DNA of 64,000 nt from contig NC_088677.1 in NCBI RefSeq assembly GCF_950023065.1, forward strand, positions 64,629,469 to 64,693,468, read 5' to 3'. A model generated the notes under the pieces. The model saw nothing but the letters and a program-made list of their open reading frames with translations, was not told the origin of the DNA and made no database searches. Below are positions 1 to 12,250 of this stretch, piece by piece (position 1 is the first letter of the stretch; each line of letters opens with the position of its first letter). The stretch comes from Planococcus citri. Taxonomy: Eukaryota > Arthropoda > Insecta > Hemiptera > Pseudococcidae. Made by a program: the position numbers and the translations under genes.

Positions 1-501
1 ATGTTTATCACATCAATCTATGGATAAGATACAAAACGTATACTTTTTTTTTACAGAATATGTAGTATGGGTAAAGGATCTTCAAAAATGCTAAAAAAAA
101 TTGATTTTTCAAACAATTTGTCCCTCATGATGGGTCAAGTTTTTGAATTTTGGTCAGATTTGTTGAACATGTATGTATGGTACCTATTGGATTTGAAAAA
201 GATTTTGTTGAAATTTTTGAAAATTGAAATTGAAATCGAAATTTGTATTTTTTGCTTAGATGCTTACTGATTTCGAGTTGGATTTCTGAACAATTTTTGG
301 GTAATTTGCCTATTCTTGGTAACTTTTTGTAAGTTTGACTTGCGATATTTTCATTTTGAAGAATTTTTTTGACCAAGCATTGTGGAAACGTGTTTAAAAT
401 GAGAAGACTGTGAAAATTATAACTGAATCGCTCTGACCTCAATTTGAATATTTTTGGTATCTTTTTATTCTGAGGGCTCATGATTACAATCTAAGCTAAC
501 T

Positions 502-1089
502 TCAGTAGATGAGCGTTTTGACAACCTTCTGAACACGTTTTCTGGGGTAAAATTCGACGCTCAACATGTTTTGTTCTATACATTTTTCGCATATTTCGCA
601 TAATTTTGCAAAAAAACGCGAAAAACGCGTATTTTTCAGAGTTTTTTGCAAATAGGAGCCTTTTGCAGACAAAATTTCAATTTCATGGATCAGTAGGAAG
701 AAAGTACTAGTAAAAAGACACATTTTGGCGAAAACAGTTTTTGTGTAGTACCCTTCAGTTCGGAGCTGTGGCGCTTCAAAGTTTTCTTTTGTCAATTTTA
801 CCCCCACCACTACGATAAAAAATTTTGAAAAAAATCGTGTTGAAAGGCCCAGGCTTTCCCTACACATTCCGCGTGGTACCAGAATTTTATCCTCACCACT
901 CATGGATACCGAATTTTTCGCGCAAAAAACGCGTTTTTTGGCTATACTGACCAAGGGGGGTGGGTTGGGGGGCGGAAATTCCGCTCGAAAATTTTTATTG
1001 GAGGTACCCAACAATAATCCATCATGATTTTCCAAATCTGAGAACAGGGCCATTTCACCTATCTTAACCAGGAATACCCTTTTGACCAT
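502..1089 (-). other. Open frame of 195 codons, probably not a gene
   Basis: The frame is open on the minus strand, but the sequence is made of AT-rich runs with repeated AAAACGCG/CGCGTTTTT words and a polyproline stretch produced by a GGGGGG-rich tract near 955-975. I see no domain, signal peptide or splice signal that would make it a protein. The flanking 1-500 and 1090-1250 are AT-rich and hold nothing I recognise. It may be part of a dispersed repeat. Confidence 0.2.
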
Positions 1090-1254
1090 GGAAATTTATC
1101 GAATTAATTCTGAATGAACGAAATAATATTATGAAATTAAAAATGTTTAAAAATCAGGGCCTAAGATGGATGTAAAATCCTTCATCCAAGGAAAAATTTT
1201 AATCTTGGATATATTTTTTGCTTAAGTCAACATCAATGTTTAGAATTCCAAAAT

Positions 1255-1560
1255 AATAAAAAGAGAAGTCTGACAAATCTTTTTTTTCGTTTTCAAAAGT
1301 CTGATAATACAATGTTGGAAAATGTTAATTTTTTAAGAAGTTTTTAGAAGTCTGACTTGATGTCAATAATTCATTGGATTTTTTCCCAGGTTTTTAAAAG
1401 TCTGGCCAAATATTGTAAAATCAGATCTACTCAGAGTTTAAACATTAAAAAATGTTAAATTTTGGTCATTTTTAAAAAATTCTCTCAAAGTCTGAAAATG
1501 TTAGAAATTTATCAGAATTTTTTGCAAGTTTTTTTAAAAGTCTGACGTGGGAAGGTAATG
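1255..1560. repeat. Degenerate repeats with an AAAAGTCTGAC core
   Basis: The word AAGTCTGA or close variants recurs about six times (near 1264, 1296, 1347, 1393, 1487 and 1533), each preceded by a T-rich run. The spacing is irregular, 35-95 bp. It lies just upstream of the 60-bp minisatellite. Non-coding. Confidence 0.4.
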
Positions 1561-1654
1561 TCAGAAATTTAACCAAATTCTTATTACAAATTTCAAACAT
1601 ATTTGAGTACGTATGTTAAAACTGTACTAGGTCAATTGGGGTAGTTGTAAAAGG

Positions 1655-2600
1655 GCAGACAAGCAGACAGACGACCTTAAGTAACTAGATCGGTAGGTCA
1701 GTGACCTCGAGAGTTCATACAGACGGGTCAATGACCATCATCAGAAGCCAGACAGGAATACAGACGAATTTGAAAGTCTAGACGGACATATCAATGACCT
1801 CATAAAATCTAGACAGGCAGACAGATGATCATGAGAAGCCAGACAGATGGGTCAATAACCTTAGGAAGCCAGACAAGAATGTAGACTACCTTGAAAGGCC
1901 AGATAGACGGGTTAATGACCTTAAGAGGTCAAGCCAGGAGTACAGATAACTTTGAAAACGTCAGACGGACGAGTCAATGACCTCAAGAGGCTAGAAAGGC
2001 ATATTGACAACCTTGAGAAGCCATACTGAAGGGGTCATTGACCTTATGAGGGCAGATATAAATATGGTCAATGATCTTAAGAAGCCAAACAGGAATGTAG
2101 ACGACTTGAGAAATTTGAACAGATGGGACAATGACCTTAGGAGGCCAGACAAGAATACAAACTACATTGAAAGGTCACATATACGGGTCAATGACCTTAA
2201 GAGGTCAGTCAGGAGTACAGACAACGTTGAAAATGTCGGACGGACGGGTCAATGACCTCAAGAAGTCAGACAGGAATACAGACAACCTTGAGAATTCATA
2301 CTGCAGCGGTCATTGACCTTATAACATCACATATGAACTGGGTCAATGACCTTAAGGGGTCAAAAAAGACGTTCTTTAGAAGCCAAACAGATAGGCTAAT
2401 GACCTTAAGAGGCCAAACAGGAATACAGACAACATTGAGAGGCCTGGAAGACGGATCAATGACCTTAAGACGGGCAGACATACAACGGGGGATCTATTCT
2501 GACAGGTCATATGATCTTAGGAGGCCAGACGCAAGGGTCAACGACCTTGAGAGGATTTGCAGTGAGACGGTCTTGGACAGACAGACAACTATAAGCAGGT
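1655..2600. repeat. Minisatellite, 60-bp unit made of two ~30-bp half-units
   Basis: The word GGTCAATGACCT recurs at near-60-bp steps (about 1727, 1790, 1850, 1910, 1973, 2033, 2127, 2187, 2248, 2308, 2340 and 2455), giving roughly 15 diverged copies. Within each unit ACAGACAACCTTGAGA and CAATGACCTTAAGAGG are related half-units about 30 bp apart. Because the period is a multiple of three, several frames stay open for 60-116 codons (for example 2004-2255 and 2252-2602 on +). Their translations are just the repeat and are not called as genes. Confidence 0.8.
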
Positions 2601-3768
2601 AAACGGGTAGGTCGTCGGTGACTTTGATAGGCTACTCGGTAATCCATTGGAAATCGTAAGCGAATTACTGCTAATCTCTGGTGAAGTGAGGAAATTTTTG
2701 GTAAGTTGCTCTAACAACAGTCTAACTGGCGAGTAGGTAATTTTCTGTAAATTGAGCTTTATCTTCGGTTAAGTTGCAATTTCCGGCGAAGTGTGGAAAT
2801 TTTCGGTAAATCACTGCAGAAAATAAAATTATATTAAACTCTCACAAATGACTTTTTGACATTTTGTGAGCCTTTTGAAAAGTTGGAAAAATCCTGAAGA
2901 ATTCCCATCAATGACATTTCATAATCAAGTTTCAAATAAAAAACATACCCGTGATTTAAAACTTCCCTTTGGTAGTTGACTTGGTTTACCCCATTTCTGT
3001 TTTCATCATATCGAGCTACGTAATTTAGAGCCCAATCTTCTCCATGACTTTCGAATTTTTCCTAAAAATTTCAAAATTGGTTAGATGATATTAGAATTTA
3101 GTTCTATTCATCTTCGATGTATTCAACTCAAAAATCTACCATTCTGATGGATTTTGACTTCGCTTACGATCGGAATTGAGGATGAGGGGAAATGACATTT
3201 TGACAATTTTCAGTTTACAATGTGCTCTCAATTATAAACTTGGGCTACACACGAAGATGACATCCTGAGAACGGTTTTAATTGAATACCTGAGATCCTGA
3301 GAATCTATTATTAGTTAGGTAAATGATTTTTCGAGTTCATAAGTATCTCTGCTTTATTAAGATTATCACTTTTTTTCTACCTGACTTGCACATCTACTTA
3401 TGTATATTGTATATTACAAAAGTGAAAACTAAGCACAAGATTGAACAAAACATGTATGTACTTCATCGATATTATTATACAAAAATTGATATCATCTCGA
3501 TTATGCAAAATCAATTACTTCACAAAGTAAGTATAAGTAGGACGAGTACCTACTTATTTCAATAACAAGAAAACTTTTCAACCACATCCTTGAAATATTA
3601 AATAATCAACAATAAGGCAAACTCCACTCGAGTCAACATCATACTATACTTCTCCTATATTATGTATTAAAAAACGGTACGAAAATTCGCCAAAACTTTG
3701 TAAGACTTCGTCGTCTTCTATACGAGAAGGACACGCCACGCCGAAACTGAAACAAATCAACTCCATCA
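2601..3768. other. AT-rich intergenic region, no gene seen
   Basis: No convincing ORF, RNA gene or transposon end. The distal part may include the 3' untranslated region of the minus-strand ATPase-like gene. Confidence 0.4.
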
Positions 3769-5757
3769 TCACTCGAATAACTCTCGATAAAATTTATTTT
3801 CAGCGAGAATATCAACGGTGCCATTTTGACGGACGTTTATGCCAATAAATTTCAACATATTGAAGTTATCATATATTCTAAAACTTTGCGCTTTGTTTTT
3901 CGCTCGTCTCAACGCCTCTTCAGCTGATATCTCATCCAGGCTACTTTCCAATACCGTAAGAACGTAGTCGTCCGAAAATAACGCCATTTCTCGCCCGTAA
4001 GTAACCAGTCTTTTAAACCTATCGAAAAAAATGATCAAAAAATTGACCGAATTATGAATCAGTTCTTCGTCCGGTTGAGCTATTCGGCCCGGATCTAATA
4101 ATATTTTATAAAATTTCGTCATCAGTAATTCCAAATTCGGGCAGTTGCTTTCGAAGTTTCGAGAAAAATCGTAGAATTCGGACGACATGAGAGAAAAGTA
4201 CGTATGCAAAATATCCGACTGGACTTTGAAATCTTTATCGTAATACGCCAAAAGCTCGCCTTTCATGAGGGCTAAAATGGCCTCGCTTACGAACTGGAAT
4301 TCGAGCCGGTCCCCAGTCGAAGAATTAGTAATGGTTAAGAAGCCAGTAGCGTATAAATATTTCATGGCAGATTTTACAAAAGGTCCGCAGGTCGATTCGT
4401 TCGTCGGAGGTGATTTCAGTATCCGGAAATCTAACCTGTCAAAATGCACGTCGCTGATATTAATATCCGGTAGGGTATAGCTTGAAACTAACCCACTGTA
4501 CGCGTTACGAAACGATACAACGTCTAGAAATTTATGGAAAAATGTCGCGTACGATCTCGGTACCAAACAAGAGCCCGAATTACAAGCCAATGTCAACGGA
4601 TCGTACGATAATTGGGACGATTCGAGGTTCAAACGATAGCCCAATCTAACAGCTCGAATCATGCCACGAGCTAGTTCATTTATACCAATTTGCCGGAATA
4701 TGTTTTCCGTTAAATTATCCTCGCAGCCGTAAAACGACGATAATTCGTTATGCCGGATACTGAATTCTTTTGAATTATTCAACGTCGGCATCAAAGAGCC
4801 TTGTTGCAATAAAATCGTTCCGGTTAGAATAGCTTTCTCGATGGAATTCGTCTCAATCAACGTACACGTTACCAAGCCTTTGAAAAATTCAATAATCAAA
4901 TCCTCGTCTTTAGTGCTGAAAAATTTATCGCTGAAAAGCGTATGGTTCAGAATACCGTCGTAATCGTCTACCAATAAAATCACCTTTTTTCCATAATTCT
5001 CGTACAGGGCTTCGCACAAAAACGCCAGACTATTTTGCACCTCTTGCAAGGTGCTCCTTTTGAAAGCGTGTTTTTTAAACGTCTCGATATTATTTTCAGC
5101 TCGTTCTTTCTGCTGCTGGGTACTTCTCGGGTTACTCGATATTTTACGAAATGCTCCCAACAGATGGTAGAATTCTTCGTAAAGCTTGCTTATTTTTAGT
5201 TTCAATTCGTCGACAACTTGGTCGAAAGTATCGCCTTTTGAGCAAGCGAAACTGATATAAACTACCGGATACTGGCCGAGATACTGATTGGTGAAATTTT
5301 CGTGACGAGTTGCGATCAACAAAGGTCGTTTCAGGAATTCCGTGTTCTTTTTTCTGTGTACGATTTCACCGAGTTTGAATAAACGATAATGAGTAGTTTG
5401 ATCAAGCGGTTCGATGGTGTTACCGTCTACGTCGACTTGGATTTCGAAAAAGGCTTGTATCATGCCTAAATTCATGGTTTTACCGAATCCATTCGGCATC
5501 GTGATAATGAACACCTTGATGTCTTGGTCGAAGATCTCCTTGATTAGTAAGCTCCTGTCGAAGAAAATTACGCTTTGTTCGACTAAATGCTCGAAACTCA
5601 AAGCTTGAATGAATATTGGACTGGCTGGTTTCACAAACGGTTCTCTTATCGCTAATTCTGGTACTTCGATGGGAGCATCTTCGGCCTTATTGTAGCTGCA
5701 GCAGGTAGTTTCGTGATGGTATAGGAGCAAGTTGAATAGGAGTATGAAAAGTAACAT
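3769..5757 (-). CDS. Bacterial-type AAA-ATPase-like protein with signal peptide (AAA-ATPase_like / DUF1703 family)
   Basis: Intronless frame of 662 residues. Residues 1-20 form a hydrophobic signal peptide ending in Thr-Cys-Cys, so the product probably enters the secretory pathway. A family-typical lead-in follows (FFDRSLLIKEIF, residues 65-76), then a Walker A at 87-94 (MPNGFGKT, where bacterial members usually have RPRRFGKT/S) and a Walker B at 259-268 (VILLVDDYDG, for the usual LLIDEYD). The first acidic residue after the hydrophobic strand is Asp. The C-terminal PD-(D/E)XK nuclease-like domain of many bacterial relatives is not evident. The family is common in bacteria. From memory, mealybug and other insect genomes carry copies considered horizontally acquired; transfer here is inference. 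The Met at 5757 is chosen because it directly precedes the signal peptide. No neighbouring gene suggests a pathway; the substrate is unknown. Confidence 0.85.
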   Translation of the reverse strand: MLLFILLFNLLLYHHETTCCSYNKAEDAPIEVPELAIREPFVKPASPIFIQALSFEHLVEQSVIFFDRSLLIKEIFDQDIKVFIITMPNGFGKTMNLGMIQAFFEIQVDVDGNTIEPLDQTTHYRLFKLGEIVHRKKNTEFLKRPLLIATRHENFTNQYLGQYPVVYISFACSKGDTFDQVVDELKLKISKLYEEFYHLLGAFRKISSNPRSTQQQKERAENNIETFKKHAFKRSTLQEVQNSLAFLCEALYENYGKKVILLVDDYDGILNHTLFSDKFFSTKDEDLIIEFFKGLVTCTLIETNSIEKAILTGTILLQQGSLMPTLNNSKEFSIRHNELSSFYGCEDNLTENIFRQIGINELARGMIRAVRLGYRLNLESSQLSYDPLTLACNSGSCLVPRSYATFFHKFLDVVSFRNAYSGLVSSYTLPDINISDVHFDRLDFRILKSPPTNESTCGPFVKSAMKYLYATGFLTITNSSTGDRLEFQFVSEAILALMKGELLAYYDKDFKVQSDILHTYFSLMSSEFYDFSRNFESNCPNLELLMTKFYKILLDPGRIAQPDEELIHNSVNFLIIFFDRFKRLVTYGREMALFSDDYVLTVLESSLDEISAEEALRRAKNKAQSFRIYDNFNMLKFIGINVRQNGTVDILAENKFYRELFE

Positions 5758-6764
5758 GATGAATTTGAATCAATTCTTTACAATAAAAAAACTCGTCGTT
5801 TGTTTGAAAGCAATTAACACAGAAAATACCGGTCAGGTACCTAGATCAATACTTGTAAGTTTACTTTCCTCAATGATAAAAATACATGATGGTTAATTGA
5901 GATAATCATAGACTACTGATAATACCGATTTGATAATTAATTTTTTGAAGTTTCGGGAAACCTCGGTTTCCAAGAGGAATATAATTGAGTGGATTATGAT
6001 TTTCAAAGTGTATTTCACTCTCAAATCCAAATTCTTTATCCTAGCCAAAGTCGGAATTGATCAGAACGATAAGTATATTTTCAAGTTGAATACCTCGAAA
6101 GTAAGTAAAAAATTGATTTTTAGCAGCTGTACCTAACCAATTTTAAAGTGGTTAAAAGATAGATATTCGAAAATGATAAAAACTGAAACTTTACTACGGT
6201 CCCTATATTTTATACAATGTACATAAATAGGTATACACGGTAGGTAGGTAAGGTAGGTACGGATACGATACCTACATAATCAAGTTCAAAAAACTTCGGT
6301 AGAAAATTGGAGAATTCAGAGAATCGATTAGGCTAACTAAAGCTAACAACACAAGGGAACCTCGGTTTTTGGAAAAAGCATGGACGAAAAGCTCACAACT
6401 AAAATTGCGAGTAGGTAAAATGAATAATATGACCATTATCAGAGATTTAACCATCCAAATCCGAATTTCATCAAGGCCGGATTTAACAATTTCGCGCCCT
6501 TAGACAGTCGGAAATTTGCCCCTTCCATATTTTCCATCCCCAATTCGCCGGTAAATTTTCATTTTGAAGAATGAGCCATTCATAAAAACGCAATTTTTTA
6601 ATGGAAAACGTATACTTAAATTTAATACAAATAAGTAAAAAAAAAATCACAATTTATCAATTATAAGTAACGAAGTGTTGAATTGAATTGTTGGGCGATT
6701 TTTAATCATTTTAGTTAAAATAATCAATTATTTTTTAAATACCTACCTTGGAATGGATGGAAAG
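5758..6764. other. AT-rich intergenic region with TAGGTA microsatellite
   Basis: It contains the likely promoter of the divergent-side ATPase-like gene, but I see no clear core element. A short (GGTA)n tract lies near 6230-6275. Small open frames at 5930-6136 (+) and 6272-6454 (-) lack any recognisable feature. Confidence 0.35.
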
Positions 6765-6766
6765 TA

Positions 6767-6977
6767 CAGGGTGCCCAGAAATATCGAGCACCCCAAAGAA
6801 AGTTTTTCATTAAAAATATAGGTTGACAACGTGAAATAGATGCATATGATTGGTGGAATGTTATCTCTCCAGTCCAACAACCAATCATGTGCTATCATTA
6901 TTATCATTCACTGTGACCAACCAAAGTATTTTAGTAGGAAACGTTTTTAGGGGTGCTCAATGTTTCTGGGCACCCTG
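6767..6977. mobile_element. MITE with Tc1/mariner-type ends and TA target duplication
   Basis: 211-bp element. The left end reads CAGGGTGCCCAGAAA and continues to GAGCACCCC; the right end is its reverse complement with two mismatches over 28 bp. TA dinucleotides flank both ends (6765-6766 and 6978-6979). There is no coding capacity. TA target sites and CAGGGTG termini point to a non-autonomous Tc1/mariner relative. Confidence 0.8.
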
Positions 6978-7059
6978 TAGTGAAAATTTTTTTGAGTTTT
7001 CTCAACTTGCAAGGACATTTGCTTGAATTTAGATTTTTATTTAACCAGAAAAAAAGCTA

Positions 7060-9065
7060 TTTTTGCTGGTAAGTTTTCTTAGAATTTTTTTCTGGAATCT
7101 TTCGATAATCAGGATATTGAACTCACTAGCCAAACCCCATAGTTCAATACCATAGGACCAAATTGGTTTGAATAAACATTTGTATAATTAAGATACTGTT
7201 TTGTTTTGTTGGTTCAGCATATTAGTTCCAGGAAGCCAATAAAGCGATCTGAGTTTTATTTTATCGAGTTGAGTTCTCTTCTTCAGAATATGATCTCTTC
7301 ATGTGAGATGGTTATTGAGGTGTAATCCCAGATATTAGACGATGTTTGTTCAAAGTATTTCATCGTTATTAAACATTGTGAGAGAGTTGTTTCGACTTTT
7401 CTTCTAGTAAAAAGGACTCAGCTTGGTTTTTTACTATTGATTTTGATTCTCCAGGTTTGATACCATTCATTTATTGTGTTTAAGTTGTTTTGTAATTTGT
7501 CCATTGCAACATCTGGATCAAAATCTTGTGTATGGTAACTGTAACATGTCGTCAGCAAATGTGGCGCCATTCTGATGTCACTCGTAAAAGGGATGTCATC
7601 TGTGTAAAGAAGATATAATATTGGGCTCAATATGCTTCCTTACAGTACTCCTGCTTGCATTGTTCTGAAGTCAGAGAAAGCATTGCCATATATGACTCTG
7701 AATTTTCTATCATTTAGATAGTGAGCTAGAAGATTGCATATTTAGTAGGTATATCTGCAAGATGGTTTACAAGTTTTATTAAGAGACCAGTATGCCATAC
7801 GTGATCAAAAGCTTGACTTACATCAAGAAAAGCTGCAGTGTATAAAATTTTCTATCTTCAAGAGAGTTTTTAATTTTTTTCACAAGACAATGTACCTACT
7901 GAATAGTATTGTGTTTCAAAGGAAATCCAAATTGGTGGTTTATAATCAGCTTTCTCTTTTCCCGAATTGGTCATAGCCTTTGTAAAATTAGTATTTAGAA
8001 GATTTTAGATAGGATTGGCAATAAGCTGATAGGTCTGTACCAGAGCTCGAACCAGGACAGAGTAGTACCTACCTGGGTATAATCGTTACCGTATTTGGTT
8101 GAAGCAGTCCCGGGTTACCAGTTTGATGAAGACAAACCTGGGACTGGGACTATCCAGTCCCAAGTTGGCCTTTGACGACCTACACATCAGCCATGACTCA
8201 TTTCAATTTTAGAATCAAATGATGAGAATTTGTATGCGTGTGTGTGCATGATGAGAAATGAATGAATGAATGTATTAAGTGACATAATACACTAGCGAGT
8301 TGACACTTGACAATAACCTGGGACCCAGGACTATGTACCTGGTTACCGGACCATATCTGTCGGCGAAAATAGAACTGAATACGAGTACTGGAATACAGTA
8401 TTGTAATTGGTCCCAGTTTCGCCTGAGCCAGGACTGGGTATATTTGGTATTTGGACCAGTTCCAGCTCTGGTCTGTACAATGAGGTTTCATGTTTTGGTT
8501 TTCCTGATTTATGGATGAGAATAACTTCAGCATATTTCCATTGGTTGGGATAGGATAGAATCCAGTTGTAAGTAGGCTATCAATGCTATCATGTTAAAAA
8601 TTTGTGTGATATACCAAATCAGCCAAGGTCGAAATGCTTTGATAATTTTTCTGTCAACTTTGTCGTATCCAGGTGATTTCTTGTTTTCAATTTTGTTAAA
8701 CAATTCATCTAACTTTGTTGAGTGTGATTTTTGGCATTTTAGTGTTGTTTCATTCTGTAGCAGATATATTTGGTGGTGATCTACATATGGTGGATGAAGT
8801 TTGAATTGTTTTTCAAGGTGGCCAGCAAAGATTTTGGCTGTTTCAGATGCCTTATGTGTCCATTCATAATTTTCTTGTCTCAAAGGTGGTGTCGCTTGTT
8901 TTGGTCCTTTTAGGTGTTTCGTTAATTTCCAAAGAGAATAATCTGTGTTGGCACAAAATAAATAAATTTTTGCTGATTGCAAAAAATCATGCATAAATTG
9001 AAAAGTTGATCCATTTTTCGATTTTTGAAAAATTTGATTTCTTTCAACACTACAATAAGTCACAA
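7060..9065 (-). pseudogene. 5'-truncated, decayed Jockey-like non-LTR retrotransposon
   Basis: Reverse-transcriptase-region fragments read on the minus strand in several frames. The 8527-9063 fragment holds the segment before the RT core (PPLRQENYEW, then IENKKSPGYDKVD, matching the KKAPGYD block of Jockey-clade elements). The 7418-7630 fragment holds SPILYLLYTDDIP followed by a thumb-like INEWYQTWRIKIN, and the stretch near 7090-7150 resembles the LWGLAS...ILIIERFQ C-terminus. Stops and frameshifts separate them and no endonuclease domain is present, so it is a dead 5'-truncated copy. It is interrupted at 8041-8471 by a hAT-type MITE. Confidence 0.75.
8041..8471. mobile_element. hAT-type MITE inserted in the LINE fragment
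   Basis: 431-bp insertion. The left end starts CAGAGCTCGAACCAGG and the right end, reversed, reads CAGAGCTGGAACTGG. It is flanked by a perfect 8-bp direct repeat GTCTGTAC (8033-8040 and 8472-8479). An 8-bp duplication with CAG-starting inverted ends is the hAT signature. It also contains several internal CCAGGACTGG/CCAGTCC words in both orientations. No transposase. Confidence 0.85.
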
Positions 9066-9289
9066 AAAAATCAAGTTTTAAACTTTGGTCGAGCTGCTAC
9101 ATTCAACAATTTTTCTTCTAACCTTTTTCTAATTTTTTTTTGACAAAATTTGCCATCCTCTAAAATCTGCTGAAATTTGCTGCCCTGGGTACGTGCCAAT
9201 GTTGCCCTTCGATAAATACTGTGGCTGCCTTTGATCCAAGTCGTTGTGGAATGTAGAGCTCAACATAAATATTTTTTATAAAAAAAAAT

Positions 9290-9900
9290 GGCTTTAGGAA
9301 CCAAAAAAGCTCGAAAGTCACCAGAAAAGTGACAAAACGTGATCAAAACATTTTAATGTAGAAAAAAATTACAAAAGAAAAAAACAGAAGCTAATTCAAA
9401 TTATTATAGTTCATAAATTTAAAAAGTTGAACAAACCTTATTTTGAAATTTTTTGATAAAAAAGCAAGACTTTTTATGGTAGTTTCTGGCAAAAAGGTGG
9501 GAATTTTTGCTATTTGAAAATTTTAACAAAACAAAGGGCATTTAGGTACTTAATTTTAGGAAAAAAGCTACACTTTTGGACAATTTTTGGGGAAAAGTAA
9601 GACTTTTGGGAATTCTTGACAAAAGAACGACAATTTTTAACGTTTTTGTTAAAAAGCGAGAATTGTTGACAATTTTTGGCGAAAAGCAAAATTTTTACAA
9701 TAAGAGACTTTTTTTTGAGATTATTGACAAAGAAATTACCCATATTTTAACCAAAAAAGTGACACCTTTTAAATTTCTAAAAAGCTCGAATTTTTGACAA
9801 TTTCTAACAAAAAGCAAAGTCTTCTGGACAACTTTTTTTGAAAAAAGTGACATTGGAATTTTTTTAATCCAATAATTGGCCGCCATGAAAAACATCTGTT
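9290..9900. repeat. Degenerate tandem array, GACAATTTTTGGCGAAAAGC type
   Basis: Units of roughly 40-50 bp built from GACAATTTTTGG and AAAAGCGAGACTTTT recur about a dozen times with much divergence. The reverse complement matches the array at 12.25-12.42 and 29.46-30.12 kb, so the two arrays lie in opposite orientation. Small open frames on both strands here are by-products. Confidence 0.6.
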
Positions 9901-9929
9901 GAGCACACAATTGTACAGAATCAATCAAA

Positions 9930-12250
9930 TCGTATCGAAGATATTTCTCTGGGTCATCGAGAAACCTCCGTACTTTGAATTTCAGTTTTCCTCCTTTTTC
10001 CTTATGACATCATTTTTTTTTCGAGTCAATTCTACAGGAAACAAAGGTGGGGAGAGAGATTTCATACTTCGAAAGTTTTCGTTGTTTTCATGATGGCTAT
10101 CTACCTATTGTACGAGTACCTACCTACCCTACACCTACGTAGATTGTGTCTGGGCTGAATAAATTTTCCAAGAGTTCAACCATGCATATTAAAAGGCCTT
10201 ATTAGGTACCTATATTTATTAAAACTAAAATATAGCATGCTGCATGTGTCAAATATCCCGTCAAATTTTTCTGTCGTTTACAGACAAATGATTCAGGTTG
10301 TACTCTTAGGTAAATGAATCACTTTTGAAAATATTACAAAAATATACCCGAACAGCTGAAAGAAGTAGGTAAATATAACGATGGCTCTTTTTTTTTACCG
10401 AATTTATGACGAGATATTCCCTCGAGATAAAAAATTTAGTAAGTATAGTTTACTTTTACTCGAGTATTACTCGGGCCCAAAGGTGATGTCAAACTCTCGA
10501 CGAATGAAATATATAGCTGCGTAATTTTCATCAATAAAAGTATCAATTTTGGATTTTTTTTTTCAAAGTTACCTACTCTTTCAAAAAGTCAACTATAAAC
10601 AATGACAGACGAACGCTATCGGTGCTACCGTCGTCGTCGTCTTCGTGAACATAGGAAACGATAGGTAGGTATTTTTTGCGAGTCGATGTTTTATGGTTAA
10701 ATAAATAAAATATCGTTTACGCGTATATATACAATATATATGTACCTAGTGTTGTTCAAACATTTACATGGGCCTTTTTAAGATTGGTTTATTTATCGTA
10801 CCCGAGGCGTTGAAAATTTTCCGTAGCCGTCGAATAAATTACGAAGCTTTTTGGAAAACGGTTCGATGTTGGCGGAGGCACGAGACGAGAGAATTATCAT
10901 GTTCGAATTCGCCGAGGAAGTAAAGTTTTACACGTGAGAGGTGAGCTGTGAGCTTCGATGTGAATTATAGAAGAAGAAGAAAAAGCACTCGTAGATTTGA
11001 TTAAACATTCGGCCTTGGAGTTAGTTGGAAGATACTGCGCGAATAATTCAACGATAACGCCATCGCCGTGGGAGGTTTTGCCATCAACATGAAATTACCT
11101 CTACCTGAATATAAGGAAGTTTTTAAACGGTGATTTAACTTTTAAGTGCGACGTAGCCCACAGTAGGAGTAGGAGCAGCTACCACGTCGAGAGCTATTGC
11201 GGTGAAATCAATTTTTAATCTGCTACCGTTTTATGCCCCAAAAGATAATTTTTAATTGGTTCGCCGAGTAATCCTGAAACACAAGATGCGACGTTATACT
11301 TTTAAACGCACAAAGCCTTATATCCTCGTCAATATTCAGCTCGACGACTACTATACTCCTGTGCTGCGAAGATTTTACTTAAAAATAACATCTCTAATAC
11401 AGCTCTTTGATCCCCGACCATAAGATGAATTCAAATTTCACCGAATCATAACCTAAACGTAAGCTGCGAACTCGACGACGAGTTTTAGTTTATCGAAGTA
11501 TTATTCCGAGTGTAAAATTATCTCGCTTTTAAGCTTCGCCAGCTCGATCTCGTTCTGTGTTATGTACCATCTGTCGAGCATGTTCCAAAGGTGGTAATTT
11601 TTACCCCGACACGACGATGAGACGCGACGCATAAATTTTAAAACACTCGTAACACTTAATACCACTTAAAGCTTCTTTGCATATTTTACCAGGTAGAATC
11701 GTGTTACCTACCTAACGAAAATCGCTCATTTCACTGTAATTTTCATTTTTTTTCCTGATATCTTATTTCTGGATGAATGAAACGTTTGAGGAATTACGAT
11801 ATCTGTGTAATAGAAGCGGTCTGTTTGGTGTTGGTTGGTGGAGCTTTATAGCAACCTACGTTTGTGGCAAAATTTTAAAGAGTTTTTCCCAATTGGGGGC
11901 GTATGCCAGATATTTTAATATACGATGGGATGGATATAGGCATTGATTTATCGAAAGATATTTCATGGTAAATACCAAGTTTAAAATTCGTTTCAATTTT
12001 GATACCGCAGGATTAAACCGTGTTGCAACGAGACTTTGAAAGGATAAAAGTATCTGAAAAGAGGTTTTAGTATTTCGACCTACGTAAATTTACATTTTCG
12101 ATGGAAGAAACCGCCAAATCTGGGATTTTAATTTCATTGATAGAAATTGATGAATGAATATCGAAATGCTGTGGATGGTGTAGGTATTCTAGCTATTTTT
12201 ATTTTCACGTGAAAATTTTAGAGTGAGTAAGTAAGTACTCGTATATTAAG
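9930..12250. other. Intergenic region without recognisable gene
   Basis: No frame longer than about 60 codons on either strand. Part of it (10,600-11,700) is less AT-rich, with CG-containing words such as TCGTCGTCGTC and GAAGAAGAAG. That could be regulatory or untranslated sequence of an unseen gene, but nothing decides it. Confidence 0.3.

Noticed and set aside
502..1089. 195-codon minus-strand frame as a gene
   Set aside because: Low-complexity composition, no domain, no splice or start context, and repeat-like words.
2004..2602. Three overlapping frames of 61-116 codons on +
   Set aside because: They are translations of the 60-bp minisatellite.
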